Source: an uncultured Acetatifactor sp. (GTDB taxonomy: Bacteria; Bacillota; Clostridia; Lachnospirales; Lachnospiraceae). Taken from it: a DNA stretch of 64,000 bases. Positions 52,591 to 62,224 of the stretch are shown here, piece after piece. Made by a program: the position numbers and the translations under genes. How positions within the stretch are numbered: position 1 is the stretch's first letter; each line of letters starts with the position of its first letter. A model generated the notes under the pieces. It was given only the letters and a program-made list of their open reading frames with translations. It was not told where the DNA came from and made no database searches. Where the stretch lies: positions 1 to 64,000 of the forward strand of contig CAKRRS010000005.1 in the NCBI GenBank assembly GCA_934394665.1. The letters run 5' to 3'.

Positions 52591-54405
52591 ATGAAGTTAA
52601 ATTGGAAATTTACCATTGTCATCATAACAGCAGTCACGATTCCCATCGCAATTTTTGCGGGAATTTTGTTTTACAATCTGGAACAGAACACCATATCGGA
52701 AAATCGGAATTACATGGAATATAAAATGGACAAAAATGCAGAAACCATGTATACCTGTATGGATTCGGTCAATATGTCCACGCAGTTTTTCTTATCGGAT
52801 GATGAACTGCTCCGGATGCTTGCTAAGGATAAGCAGGGAGAAGCGTCTACCACGCGGGAACTGGTGGATTTTCAGGAGACGGATATCAAGAATCTGGAAC
52901 GGCTGGTCAGCAATAACCCGTTACTGTATTCCGTGCGTGTTTATTCCCAGACAGATTCCATACAGGAGATGATGCCCATACTGTATCGCCATGAACGGAT
53001 GGAAAATCTGGCTTGGGCAGATGGGTACGAGGCTATGGAAACCGGTGCATGGATGTTCGGTTATGCGGATACCACGTTCTCATCACTGGTGTCCACACAG
53101 ACCGGCAATCTGGCAGGCTATGTGACACCGGTGACGGATTACACACTGGGGGTAATCGGTACGATAGAGGCAGTGGTACCCATGCAGAATCTGTTCCCGG
53201 GACTTTATGAAAACGCAGCGGGAGAATGGGGCTGCTTTGTGGCAGAGGATGGAACGGTTTATTACGGAAGTAATTATACAAAAGAAGCCGAAGCACTCCA
53301 GGAGAAAATATGGGAGAGGGTACAACAGGAATATAGTGATACGGACGGGGAAGACAGCTTTGTGGCATATTATAAAATGAGCGGCAGTAAACTGATCGTC
53401 ACGGCGTATCGTGAGAACGAACTTGGAGGAACCATCCTTGGAATCAAGAATATCACCGCGGAAATGCAGAAGGTGTACCGCACCAGGGCGTGGTTCATCG
53501 GCGGAATGATCGTCCTGTTAACCGGTGTGGCGTTCATCATCAACTGGATCGTCCTGCGTATGCTGCGCCAGTTCTATGAGATCCTGCAGAGTATGCGGGC
53601 TGTGGAAAAGGGAGACTTGTCGGTCCGCATAGCAGCCCACAGCAACGATGAAATGGGCGAACTGGGACTGCAATTGAATAAAATGCTGGATCGCATTCAG
53701 GATATCATGGAGGAAAATATCAACCGTGAAGTACTGGTGAAAAATTCCGAGATCCGTGCACTGCAGAATCAGATCAATGCGCACTTTATCTATAATGTTT
53801 TGGAGTCCATAAAAATGATGGCGGAGATCGATGAGGAATATGAGATCTCCGATGCTATTACCTCTTTGGGCAGGCTGCTGCGCTACAGTATGAAATGGAC
53901 TTCCAAAAATGTCCTGCTTAAGGATGAACTGGATTATATCCATGATTACATGGCACTGATCAACCTGCGCTATGATTTTACCATCACGTTGTCTACCAAT
54001 ATTCCGGAGGAACTGCTGCGGCAGGAAATACCGAAGATGTCGCTGCAACCGGTGGTGGAAAATGCGATCCTGCACGGCATTGAACCGCTGGGTGTGGACA
54101 GCACAATCTATATCAAAGCCTGGACGGAAGAAGGGGACTGTATCATAGAGATCTCCGATGCCGGGCAGGGAATGACAAATGAGGAACTTAAGATTCTGAC
54201 GGACAGATTGCACGGAAAAGTGGAAAAAGCAGAAGGAAAGGGCGGTATCGGCCTGAAAAATGTGCATGACAGGATCGGATTGGAATTCGGTCCGGAATAT
54301 GGTCTGCAGATATTTACGAGAACGGACTGTTATACCAAAGTCAGGATCAGACTGCCGGGTAAAACAGACGGAACGGATGAAAATGTGGGAGGAAACAGAA
54401 CTTGA
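52591..54405 (+). CDS. YesM-type sensor histidine kinase
   Basis: Membrane sensor of 604 residues. Two membrane segments (about 10-30 and 290-312) flank an extracellular sensor domain; a HAMP region (about 315-365) follows. The kinase core has the phospho-acceptor His398 in LQNQINAHFIYN (a variant of the usual INPHFLYN) and the ATP site HGIEPLG and GGIGLKNVHDRI. It sits 18 nt after the lipoprotein and overlaps the YesN gene by 4 nt (TTGA). The extracellular ligand is probably an oligosaccharide relevant to the locus. Confidence 0.92.
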   Translation: MKLNWKFTIVIITAVTIPIAIFAGILFYNLEQNTISENRNYMEYKMDKNAETMYTCMDSVNMSTQFFLSDDELLRMLAKDKQGEASTTRELVDFQETDIKNLERLVSNNPLLYSVRVYSQTDSIQEMMPILYRHERMENLAWADGYEAMETGAWMFGYADTTFSSLVSTQTGNLAGYVTPVTDYTLGVIGTIEAVVPMQNLFPGLYENAAGEWGCFVAEDGTVYYGSNYTKEAEALQEKIWERVQQEYSDTDGEDSFVAYYKMSGSKLIVTAYRENELGGTILGIKNITAEMQKVYRTRAWFIGGMIVLLTGVAFIINWIVLRMLRQFYEILQSMRAVEKGDLSVRIAAHSNDEMGELGLQLNKMLDRIQDIMEENINREVLVKNSEIRALQNQINAHFIYNVLESIKMMAEIDEEYEISDAITSLGRLLRYSMKWTSKNVLLKDELDYIHDYMALINLRYDFTITLSTNIPEELLRQEIPKMSLQPVVENAILHGIEPLGVDSTIYIKAWTEEGDCIIEISDAGQGMTNEELKILTDRLHGKVEKAEGKGGIGLKNVHDRIGLEFGPEYGLQIFTRTDCYTKVRIRLPGKTDGTDENVGGNRT

Positions 54406-55874
54406 AATCCTTATTGATCGTGGAAGATGAGAAAATGATACGCCAGGGACTGCGGGTAATGATTCAAAGAAGCGGTGTGCCGGTGGATGTGATTTTGGAA
54501 TGCAAAAACGGAGAGGAAGCACTGGCGGTGCTGGAGACGCAGCGCATCGATGTAATGTTTACGGATATCCGGATGCCTCGCATGGACGGGATCGAACTGA
54601 CGAAGAGAGTGCAGGAGCTGGCACATCCGCCCCTGATCGTGGCGGTCAGCGGTTATGATGATTTCTCTTATGCGGTGGAAATGCTGCGAAACGGCGTGAG
54701 AGAATATCTGCTGAAGCCTGTGGACCGGGACAAGATCGGGCAGATCATGAGACAGCTGGAACAGGAACTTGCAAGACGTCAGGAAGATTATGAAAATGAA
54801 CTACAGATCGGCAGACAGCAGATGCGGCATCTACTGTCCGGTGCAGACTGCACTCCGGAAGAAATGCGGACGCTGAAGCAGAAATATGACGGACTGTTCT
54901 ATGAAGGATCTTATGTGGTGTGCTGTGGGGAAAAAGAAGGAGAGGCGCCGGAAAACCCCGGAGTGATTTTCCTGGAAAATGTGGATGACGGTTGTGTTTA
55001 TGTATTGGAAGAAGAAAACCTGTCCCCGTTTCTGAAAAACGAGCTGCCGGATGCCGATGTCGGTATCAGCAGACCATATCAGGGACTGGAACATCTGCAG
55101 GAAGCCTACAGGGAAGCATTACAGGCCAGAAAGAGAGCATTCTGTATCGGCAGAGTGGTATCCGGTGAGGAAGAGCCGTGCAGAGTTCCGTCAGGACTGA
55201 AGGAGGAAGCGGCGAAACTTTTACAGGAGCAGAACTGCTCCCAGAGAATCCAACTGGTTGGAAGTGGCAGAACGGAAGAACTGGACAGACAATGGGGGAG
55301 ACTTTTTGCGGAAACGGCACAGGAAAGGATTGCTCCGGACGATTTTTTCCGTGTGATACAGGAGACTCTGCAGGAAATCGGGAAGATATACGGGGATGGC
55401 ACAGGCACGGAATGGAAGGAAGAAAAGAAACGGCTGGAGCACATTCTTGCCTATGCGGATCTGCAACAGTACCGCGAGAATCTGATGGACTGGATCATGG
55501 AGATTCACAGAGAGAAGAACAGCAAAGAAGAAGGAACGGCTGCGGATCGGAAGATGCAGCTCGCGGTGGAATATATTGCGGAGAACTATAACAAGGATCT
55601 GAATATGGCGGTAGTGTCCAATTATTTGTCCATGAATTATTCGCAGTTTTCTTATTCCTTTAAACAGTATACCGGTGCAAGTTTCGTCAATTACCTAAAA
55701 GAGATCCGCATCCGGGAAGCCAAAAAGCTTCTGGCGGAAACGGATCTCAAGGTGCAGGAGATCAGTCTGATGGTGGGCTATGAGAACGAAAAGCACTTTA
55801 TGAAGACATTTCGTAATCAGTGTGGTGTCTCTGCAACGGAATACCGCAAAAATATGAAAAAAGAGGAACTGTGA
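54402..55874 (+). CDS. YesN-type response regulator (receiver plus AraC domain)
   Basis: Transcription regulator of 490 residues. The receiver has Asp55 in VMFTDIRMPRMDG and Lys in LLKPVDR. A central variable domain follows, and the C-terminal AraC DNA-binding domain ends NYLKEIRIREAKKLLAETD and QCGVSATEYRKNMKK. It starts with TTG at 54402, supported by GGGAGG upstream and overlap with yesM. It probably activates the glycan locus. Its stop is 1 nt from the end of the convergent sugar-binding GGDEF gene. Confidence 0.92.
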   Translation: MKSLLIVEDEKMIRQGLRVMIQRSGVPVDVILECKNGEEALAVLETQRIDVMFTDIRMPRMDGIELTKRVQELAHPPLIVAVSGYDDFSYAVEMLRNGVREYLLKPVDRDKIGQIMRQLEQELARRQEDYENELQIGRQQMRHLLSGADCTPEEMRTLKQKYDGLFYEGSYVVCCGEKEGEAPENPGVIFLENVDDGCVYVLEEENLSPFLKNELPDADVGISRPYQGLEHLQEAYREALQARKRAFCIGRVVSGEEEPCRVPSGLKEEAAKLLQEQNCSQRIQLVGSGRTEELDRQWGRLFAETAQERIAPDDFFRVIQETLQEIGKIYGDGTGTEWKEEKKRLEHILAYADLQQYRENLMDWIMEIHREKNSKEEGTAADRKMQLAVEYIAENYNKDLNMAVVSNYLSMNYSQFSYSFKQYTGASFVNYLKEIRIREAKKLLAETDLKVQEISLMVGYENEKHFMKTFRNQCGVSATEYRKNMKKEEL

Positions 55875-55875
55875 T

Positions 55876-57807
55876 CTATTTTCCGGTATCTTTGATCACA
55901 TGTTTCACTTTTGTCTTTTTGACCCGGTACATATTTTCATCGGCTTCCTGAAACAGGCTGCTGAGATTTGTGGGGACAGAATTTCCGGAAAGATCAAAAG
56001 TGGCGGAACCACAGCTGACAGATATGTTGTAAGGCTTATCACTCAGCTTGTTAAAGTGTTCCAGATATTGCCCGACACGTGCGAAAAAAGATCCGGAAGC
56101 TTCGGCGGAATCTCTCGGAAGAAGACAGTAGAACTCATCACCGCCGAAACGGCAGCAGATATCGTTTTCATCTGCCGCATTCCGGATTGCCTGTCCTATG
56201 GTCCGGAGTGCAAAGTCGCCGGACTGGTGTCCGAAGCGGTCATTGATCATTTTTAGTTCATCCAGATCCAGCACCAATGCATGCAGGAAGCGGAAGGAGG
56301 CACCGGATTTCAACAATTCCTGCTGATAGTGTTCCAAACCGTGCCGGTTACAGAGCCCGGTCAGAGAATCTTTCAGATAGAGGTTCTCCAGATATTCTGT
56401 CATGATACGTGTACGCTTGCTGTCGCATAGGTTGGCCAGAAGCTGGGTGATATTCATGATCCAGGGGACTTCCTTGAAATGAAAAGCAAGGTGGTTGTCC
56501 CAAAAAGCCATGGCAATATAACCAAAGGAACGATTCTCGAAAAACAGCGGAGAAATAATATAAGCACTGTGTGATGCGTTTTCTATAAACTCCGGAAGCA
56601 GAGCGGTCTTGGGAAAACTGCATTCCGGAAGCCTGTGCCCGTCACGAATGGCAAGCTTTAACAGAATCGTGTCACCGGAGAGAGGATCCTCCCGGGTATC
56701 CGTTTGCTCTGTCAGGGTGAGAATATGCTCCGGCAGGGTATCCCAGTCGGAATAGAGGCACAGATAGAATTCACTACACTGTTCGATATCCGGAATATAT
56801 TTTTCAAGAACATCCATACCCTCATCAAGATCCGTAATATGCGAAAAGGCAGCAGACATACGCATGGAGCGGAGCGTGGAATGTTCCATATCTGCAATCT
56901 GTCCGTTCAGGGAACTGATATAAGAAAAATTGGATCCGGTCTGCTGACAGCTGCAACCGCAAGAACCTCTGTAGACCGGTTCGGCGAAAACGGTAGTTGC
57001 ATGATCAGTGCGTCCCTGTAACCTTACGAACAGAGCTTCCACTGCGGTAGCACCCAACTGATAGGTAGGAAAAGTTACAGTAGTAAGCGGAGGAGTGATA
57101 TTTTGCCCTTCAGGGGAATTGTCACAGCCTACGATGGCAAAATCATTCGGAATATGATAACCGAGAGAAAGCGCAGCAGTCCACAAACCCAGAGCAACAC
57201 GGTCATTATAGCAGACGAACGCATCGGGGGCCGGCGTATCGTTTGTGAAAAAGTATTGCAAGGCACGGAGGTAATCCTCCATGGTTTCATCACAGGAGTA
57301 AATATCGGATGCGCTCACAGACAAAGCGCGTTGCTGCATAACAGAGATAAAAGCTTTTTCCCGGCGTTTGGAAAAAAGCGCTTCCCCACGGCTGCCGAGG
57401 TAACAGATTCGTCTGGCGTTATGTACATCGATCAGGTGGGCGGTGAGTGCACCTGCGGTCAGATTGTTTTCCAAAGAAATATTGGGAAAAGAAGGCTCAT
57501 TTTCCGTGATCTCAATTACCGCACAGGACTGTTCTTTTAAAACAGCGCATATTTTGTCGCGCAGCTTAGGGTCGGTATAGGTTCCGGAGGCGAAAATGAC
57601 GCCTTCGATATCAGACCAGTTAGGAATACGCAGGATGCTGGATTCCCCTAAGGAATAATCACCGAGATCTTCTCCGTCGCTGGTGGTATAGATTTCGGTT
57701 TTATAGCCGTATTCCGTTGCCGCAGAGATCACACCCTGGCAGAGCCCCTGCTGGTAAGTGCCATAAATATGGGATATGAACAAAGCTAATTTCTTCTTAT
57801 GATACAT
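55876..57807 (-). CDS. Cytoplasmic sugar-binding diguanylate cyclase
   Basis: A 643-residue soluble protein. Residues 1-300 match a LacI/periplasmic-binding-like domain without a helix-turn-helix or signal peptide (MYHKKKLALFISHIYGTYQQ). A GAF-like middle segment follows, and the C-terminal GGDEF domain is intact, with RFGGDEF (GGDEF at 555-559), so it should make c-di-GMP. No RxxD inhibitory site was found just before it. An in-frame start at 57855 is rejected: GGAGGGG precedes the ATG at 57807. It is convergent with the YesN gene and may link intracellular sugar to motility or surface behaviour. Confidence 0.85.
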   Translation of the reverse strand: MYHKKKLALFISHIYGTYQQGLCQGVISAATEYGYKTEIYTTSDGEDLGDYSLGESSILRIPNWSDIEGVIFASGTYTDPKLRDKICAVLKEQSCAVIEITENEPSFPNISLENNLTAGALTAHLIDVHNARRICYLGSRGEALFSKRREKAFISVMQQRALSVSASDIYSCDETMEDYLRALQYFFTNDTPAPDAFVCYNDRVALGLWTAALSLGYHIPNDFAIVGCDNSPEGQNITPPLTTVTFPTYQLGATAVEALFVRLQGRTDHATTVFAEPVYRGSCGCSCQQTGSNFSYISSLNGQIADMEHSTLRSMRMSAAFSHITDLDEGMDVLEKYIPDIEQCSEFYLCLYSDWDTLPEHILTLTEQTDTREDPLSGDTILLKLAIRDGHRLPECSFPKTALLPEFIENASHSAYIISPLFFENRSFGYIAMAFWDNHLAFHFKEVPWIMNITQLLANLCDSKRTRIMTEYLENLYLKDSLTGLCNRHGLEHYQQELLKSGASFRFLHALVLDLDELKMINDRFGHQSGDFALRTIGQAIRNAADENDICCRFGGDEFYCLLPRDSAEASGSFFARVGQYLEHFNKLSDKPYNISVSCGSATFDLSGNSVPTNLSSLFQEADENMYRVKKTKVKHVIKDTGK

Positions 57808-57980
57808 AGGATTCCCCTCCTTAAGTTCTAACTTTAATATTATTCGATAACACATCTTTTTTCAAGATTGAACAGGTGCTATTATTTATAGAAGAAACTC
57901 ACAAAAATACAGTGACAAAGCTGTGCAAAACAGCAAAATAGAATTGTACTAAAAAAAATACAATATTTTAAAAAAAAGTC

Positions 57981-58009
57981 TTGCAATGCCCGAAAATACA
58001 ATGTATACT
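57981..58009 (+). promoter_or_regulatory. Promoter of the S10 operon
   Basis: TTGCAA (57981-57986), 17-nt spacer, TATACT (58004-58009), followed by a leader of about 275 nt. Confidence 0.82.
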
Positions 58010-58015
58010 AATCCT

Positions 58016-58292
58016 TGCTGTGGCATGATAGCTGTGAAGCGTGAGGTTGCCGGTTCCCAGTAATGGAGACCGGGTTTTCCGTGGAGCGAATGTCAAGTTA
58101 GAAAACTGACGGCAAGTCACTGTACCAATTAACATCTGCCTTGAGCAGTAACAACGTGTAAGTTTATGACCGGAGAGAAGAAAGCGTTGCACAAAGGTCG
58201 CAGACACACACGGGAAAGTGTACAGTCACCGCTTGTCCGTACAAAAAGTAAGTATTAACTTACAAAAGTGCGAAAAGGAGGCGACTTTTTTT
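58016..58292 (+). other. Long structured S10 leader
   Basis: The 5' leader before rpsJ contains several hairpins: CCGGT (58050-58054) with ACCGG (58069-58073), GTCAAGTT/AACTGAC (about 58092-58109) and GTAAGT/ACTTAC just before the gene. Next to the start, AAAAGT (58264-58269) pairs with ACTTTT (58284-58289) and CG with CG, leaving the ribosome-binding site AGGAGG (58276-58281) in the loop. An autoregulatory site for L4 or another ribosomal protein is plausible but unproven. Confidence 0.55.
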
Positions 58293-58610
58293 ATGGCAAA
58301 TCAGGTAATGAGAATTACATTGAAAGCTTATGAACATCAGCTTGTTGATGCATCTGCCAAAAAAATCATCGAAACTGTTAAGAAGACCGGAGCTCAGGTG
58401 AGTGGTCCCGTGCCTCTTCCTACCAAGAAGGAAGTTGTTACCATTCTGAGAGCAGTACACAAGTACAAGGACTCCAGAGAACAGTTCGAGCAGAGAACTC
58501 ACAAGAGACTGATCGACATCATGGCTCCCACTCAGAAGACTGTTGATGCTCTTCAGAGACTGGAAATGCCTGCCGGTGTTTACATCGACATCAAAATGAA
58601 GAACAACTAA
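58293..58610 (+). CDS. rpsJ: 30S ribosomal protein S10
   Basis: 105-residue S10, a 30S head protein also used as NusE in antitermination. The start reads [19 protein letters not shown], and the end matches the family. The in-frame ATG at 58218 lies in the leader and lacks a ribosome-binding site; AGGAGG 11 nt before 58293 supports this start. First gene of the S10 operon. Confidence 0.97.
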   Translation: MANQVMRITLKAYEHQLVDASAKKIIETVKKTGAQVSGPVPLPTKKEVVTILRAVHKYKDSREQFEQRTHKRLIDIMAPTQKTVDALQRLEMPAGVYIDIKMKNN

Positions 58611-58688
58611 TAAGCATTCAAAGTAAAGCCAAAACAACAAAAACCTCTACTTAGACGTAAGAACACAGCGCGATGGACAATCGCCGGG

Positions 58689-58731
58689 GAAATACGCAAT
58701 GCGTATTTCTAAGCGTTTCGAAGAAACGCTT
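58689..58731 (+). repeat. Two tandem perfect hairpins between rpsJ and rplC
   Basis: GAAATACGC-AAT-GCGTATTTC (58689-58709) and AAGCGTTTC-GAA-GAAACGCTT (58711-58731), two 9-bp stems with 3-nt loops, one base apart. No T-run follows, so they are more likely a regulatory or processing element than a terminator. Confidence 0.75.
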
Positions 58732-58762
58732 TGGTCCGCTATGTAGAACACAGGAGGTAAAA

Positions 58763-59446
58763 ATGAAGAAAGCAATTTTGACAACAAAAGTTGGAATGAC
58801 CCAGATCTTCAATGAAGATGGCGTGCTCGTTCCCGTAACCGTGCTTCAGGCTGGTCCTTGCGTGGTTACTCAGGTAAAGACCGTGGAGAATGACGGCTAC
58901 AGTGCTGTACAGGTAGGCTTCGTTGACAAGAAGGATAAGGTTGTTAACAAAGATGCCAGCGGCAAGAAGCAGATCGTACACAGACATGGTGTGAACAAAG
59001 CAGAGCAGGGCCACTTCAAGAAGGCCGGCGTAAGCTCCAAGAGATATGTAAGAGAGTTCAAGTTTGAGAACGCTGAGGAGTACACCCTTGGTGCAGAGAT
59101 CAAAGCTGATATCTTCGCTGCAGGCGATAAGGTAGATGCTTCCGCAATCTCCAAAGGTAAGGGCTTCCAGGGCGCAATCAAGAGATTCGGACAGCACAGA
59201 GGACCGATGGCTCATGGTTCCAAGTTCCATCGTCATCAGGGTTCCAACGGTGCATGTTCCTCCCCTAGCCGTGTATTCAAGGGCAAGGGAATGCCTGGAC
59301 ATATGGGTTGTGTAAAGGTAACTGTTCAGAATCTTGAGGTCGTAAGAGTAGATGCTGAGAAGAATCTGCTTCTGGTAAAGGGTGCAGTACCCGGACCTAA
59401 GAAAGCTTTAGTAACCATCAAAGAGACCGTTAAGGTTGAGGCATAG
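58763..59446 (+). CDS. rplC: 50S ribosomal protein L3
   Basis: 227-residue L3, an early-assembly 50S protein that binds 23S rRNA domain VI. The start [20 protein letters not shown] and the internal loop [20 protein letters not shown] are family hallmarks. AGGAGG precedes the ATG at 58763; the longer frame upstream has no ribosome-binding site. Confidence 0.97.
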   Translation: MKKAILTTKVGMTQIFNEDGVLVPVTVLQAGPCVVTQVKTVENDGYSAVQVGFVDKKDKVVNKDASGKKQIVHRHGVNKAEQGHFKKAGVSSKRYVREFKFENAEEYTLGAEIKADIFAAGDKVDASAISKGKGFQGAIKRFGQHRGPMAHGSKFHRHQGSNGACSSPSRVFKGKGMPGHMGCVKVTVQNLEVVRVDAEKNLLLVKGAVPGPKKALVTIKETVKVEA

Positions 59447-59472
59447 TTTAGGACGAAAGGAGGACCAATCAG

Positions 59473-60093
59473 ATGGCAAACGTATCTGTTTACAATATGG
59501 AAGGCAAAGAAGTTGGTACAATCGAATTAAACGATGCAGTGTTTGGTGTGGAAGTGAACGAGCACCTGGTACACATGGCAGTTGTACAGCAGCTTGCAAA
59601 TAATCGTCAGGGAACTCAGAAAGCAAAGACCCGTTCTGAGGTATCCGGTGGCGGAAGAAAGCCCTGGAGACAGAAGGGAACCGGTCATGCAAGACAGGGT
59701 TCAACCAGATCTCCCCAGTGGGCAGGCGGCGGCGTAGTATTCGCTCCCGTTCCCAGAGATTACTCTTTCAAGCTTAATAAGAAAGAGAAGAGAGCAGCTC
59801 TGAAGTCTGCACTGACCAGCAAGGTTCAGGGAAGCAGCCTGATCGTAGTTGATGAGCTGAAATTCGATGAGATCAAGACCAAGAACTTCACCAATGTTAT
59901 GAATAACTTAAAGGTAGAAAAGGGACTGGTAGTGATCGCTGATAACGATACTAACGTAGTTATGTCTGCCAGAAACGTAGCTGATGTAGATACCACCCTG
60001 GTAAATACCATCAACGTTTATGACGTAATGAAGGCTAAGACAGTTGTCCTGACCAAGGCTGCTGTTGCAAAGATTGAGGAGGTATACGCATAA
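59473..60093 (+). CDS. rplD: 50S ribosomal protein L4
   Basis: 206-residue L4 (uL4). The extended loop with [18 protein letters not shown] that enters the exit tunnel is present. Stop overlaps the rplW start. In many bacteria this protein represses its own operon, which makes the S10 leader an attractive target. Confidence 0.97.
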   Translation: MANVSVYNMEGKEVGTIELNDAVFGVEVNEHLVHMAVVQQLANNRQGTQKAKTRSEVSGGGRKPWRQKGTGHARQGSTRSPQWAGGGVVFAPVPRDYSFKLNKKEKRAALKSALTSKVQGSSLIVVDELKFDEIKTKNFTNVMNNLKVEKGLVVIADNDTNVVMSARNVADVDTTLVNTINVYDVMKAKTVVLTKAAVAKIEEVYA

Positions 60094-60392
60094 TGGCTGA
60101 TATTAAATACTATGATGTAATCCTCAAACCCGTTATTACCGAGAAGAGCATGGCCGGCATGGGCGAGAAGAAGTACACCTTCCTCGTTCACACCGAAGCT
60201 AACAAGTCTCAGATCAAAGAGGCTGTTGAGAAGATGTTCGAAGGTACCAAGGTTAAGAGTGTTAACACTATCAATATGGATGGTAAGAACAAGAGACGCG
60301 GAATGGTTACCGGCAAGACTGCCAAGACCAAGAAGGCAATTGTTCAGTTGACCGCAGATAGCAAAGAGATCGAGATCTTCGCAGGTCTGTAA
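60093..60392 (+). CDS. rplW: 50S ribosomal protein L23
   Basis: 99-residue L23, positioned at the polypeptide exit and the docking point of trigger factor and [18 protein letters not shown] is the family start, and the ORF overlaps rplD by one base. Confidence 0.97.
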   Translation: MADIKYYDVILKPVITEKSMAGMGEKKYTFLVHTEANKSQIKEAVEKMFEGTKVKSVNTINMDGKNKRRGMVTGKTAKTKKAIVQLTADSKEIEIFAGL

Positions 60393-60472
60393 GATACAAG
60401 CTACTGCTTAAGATTCAGGTATGCGGCACATAAGGTGTCCGCGCAAAAAATCATCGTAAAGGAGATACAGCA

Positions 60473-61315
60473 ATGGGAATTAAGACATACAATCCCTATA
60501 CACCGTCCAGAAGAAACATGACCGGTTCTGATTTCGCTGAGATCACCAAGACCTCTCCCGAAAAGAGCCTGTGTGTTTCTCTGAAGAAGAACTCCGGCCG
60601 TAACAATCAGGGTAAGATCACTGTAAGACATCGCGGCGGCGGTTCCAGAAGAAAATACAGAATCATTGATTTCAAGAGATACAAGGATGGCATTCCTGCT
60701 ACCGTAATCGGTATCGAGTACGATCCTAACAGAACAGCAAACATCGCGCTGATCTGCTACGAAGACGGTACCAAGTCCTATATCCTCGCTCCCGAAGGTC
60801 TGACCGACGGAATGAAGGTTATGAACGGTGCAGAGGCCGAAGTCAGAGTAGGTAACTGCTTACCTCTGTCCGAGATCCCTGTAGGTACTCAGGTACACAA
60901 CATTGAGTTATATCCCGGCAAGGGCGGCCAGCTGGTTCGTTCCGCCGGTAACAGCGCACAGCTGATGGCAAAAGAAGGCAAGTACGCTACTCTTCGTCTT
61001 CCCTCCGGTGAGATGAGAATGGTTCCCCTGGTTTGCCGTGCAACTGTTGGTGTTGTAGGTAACGTTGATCATAGCCTGGTTAAGATCGGTAAAGCCGGAC
61101 GTAAGCGTCACATGGGCATCCGTCCCACCGTACGTGGTTCCGTCATGAACCCCAACGACCATCCTCATGGTGGTGGTGAAGGTAAGACCGGTATCGGTCG
61201 TCCCGGCCCCAGCACACCTTGGGGTAAACCTGCTCTTGGTCTGAAGACACGTAAATCTAAGAAGGCTTCCAACAAGCTGATCGTAAGAAGACGTGACGGC
61301 AGAGCAATCAAATAG
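60473..61315 (+). CDS. rplB: 50S ribosomal protein L2
   Basis: 280-residue L2, needed for peptidyl-transferase centre assembly. [20 protein letters not shown] and the C-terminal [19 protein letters not shown] are the expected signatures. AAGGAG precedes the ATG. An 80-nt gap after rplW carries no clear signal. Confidence 0.97.
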   Translation: MGIKTYNPYTPSRRNMTGSDFAEITKTSPEKSLCVSLKKNSGRNNQGKITVRHRGGGSRRKYRIIDFKRYKDGIPATVIGIEYDPNRTANIALICYEDGTKSYILAPEGLTDGMKVMNGAEAEVRVGNCLPLSEIPVGTQVHNIELYPGKGGQLVRSAGNSAQLMAKEGKYATLRLPSGEMRMVPLVCRATVGVVGNVDHSLVKIGKAGRKRHMGIRPTVRGSVMNPNDHPHGGGEGKTGIGRPGPSTPWGKPALGLKTRKSKKASNKLIVRRRDGRAIK

Positions 61316-61331
61316 TTAAGGAGGAAAGATC

Positions 61332-61613
61332 ATGGCTAGATCACTGAAAAAAGGACCTTTCGCAGACGCAAGCCTGTTGAAGAAAGTCGACGCTTTAAAT
61401 GCATCAGGACAGAAGCAGGTTATTAAGACCTGGTCCCGTCGTTCTACAATTTTCCCTTCCTTCGTAGGACATACGATTGCTGTTCATGATGGTAGAAAGC
61501 ATGTTCCCGTATACGTTACTGAGGATATGGTTGGTCACAAGCTCGGTGAGTTCGTTGCAACCAGAACCTTCAGAGGTCACGGCAAGGACGAGAAGAAATC
61601 CAAGGTTAGATAA
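61332..61613 (+). CDS. rpsS: 30S ribosomal protein S19
   Basis: 93-residue S19 in the 30S head, contacting S13. [20 protein letters not shown] is the typical start, and [14 protein letters not shown] is close to the family end. AAGGAGG precedes the ATG. Confidence 0.97.
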   Translation: MARSLKKGPFADASLLKKVDALNASGQKQVIKTWSRRSTIFPSFVGHTIAVHDGRKHVPVYVTEDMVGHKLGEFVATRTFRGHGKDEKKSKVR

Positions 61614-61621
61614 ATTAATCG

Positions 61622-61650
61622 TTGACCTGGAGCTAAAAATATGCTATCTT
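61622..61650 (+). promoter_or_regulatory. Internal promoter between rpsS and rplV
   Basis: TTGACC (61622-61627), 17-nt spacer, TGC-TATCTT (extended -10 at 61645-61650). It lies in an unusually wide 199-nt gap in an otherwise tight operon. Confidence 0.65.
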
Positions 61651-61662
61651 ATATAGATGGCT

Positions 61663-61698
61663 GGGAGAGCTGTGCGCTCTCCCGAGGGTCTTCCCTCG
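61663..61698 (+). other. Tandem hairpins in the rpsS-rplV leader
   Basis: GGGAGAGC (61663-61670) pairs with GCTCTCCC (61676-61683), and CGAGGG (61683-61688) with CCCTCG (61693-61698), sharing one base. No T-run follows. Together with the internal promoter this forms a separate leader for rplV. Confidence 0.7.
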
Positions 61699-61812
61699 AA
61701 ATTATATTGAATTATATATTTAGAGGAAAGAAGACGGGATATTTTTGTGCGCAGCACTTAGGAAACACACGGGTGCGTTGCGCGGTTTCAGTTTGAAAGG
61801 AGGACCAAATCT

Positions 61813-62202
61813 ATGGCTAAAGGACATAGATCCCAAATTAAGAGAGAAAGAAACGCTCAGAAAGACACAAGACCTTCAGCTAAGCTGTCTTACGCAAGAG
61901 TATCTGTTCAGAAGGCTTGTTTCGTATTAGATGCCATCAGAGGCAAAGATGTACAGACTGCACTTGGTATTCTGGAGTACAATCCCAGATATGCTTCCAG
62001 CCTGATCAAGAAGTTGCTTGAGTCAGCAATCGCAAACGCTGAGAACAACAACGGTATGAATACCGAGAACCTTTATGTTGCAGAGTGCTTTGCAAACAAA
62101 GGACCTACCATGAAGAGAGTAAAGCCCAGAGCACAGGGCAGAGCTTATAGAATCGAAAAGAGAATGAGCCACATTACCATCGTTCTTGATGAGAAGAAGT
62201 AG
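61813..62202 (+). CDS. rplV: 50S ribosomal protein L22
   Basis: 129-residue L22, with the extended loop lining the exit tunnel. MAKGHRSQIKRERNAQKDTR precedes the conserved core (SYARVSVQKACFVLDAIRGK). AGGAGG lies 9 nt before the ATG. Confidence 0.96.
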   Translation: MAKGHRSQIKRERNAQKDTRPSAKLSYARVSVQKACFVLDAIRGKDVQTALGILEYNPRYASSLIKKLLESAIANAENNNGMNTENLYVAECFANKGPTMKRVKPRAQGRAYRIEKRMSHITIVLDEKK

Positions 62203-62224
62203 GGAAAGGAGCTATTAAAAGTTT

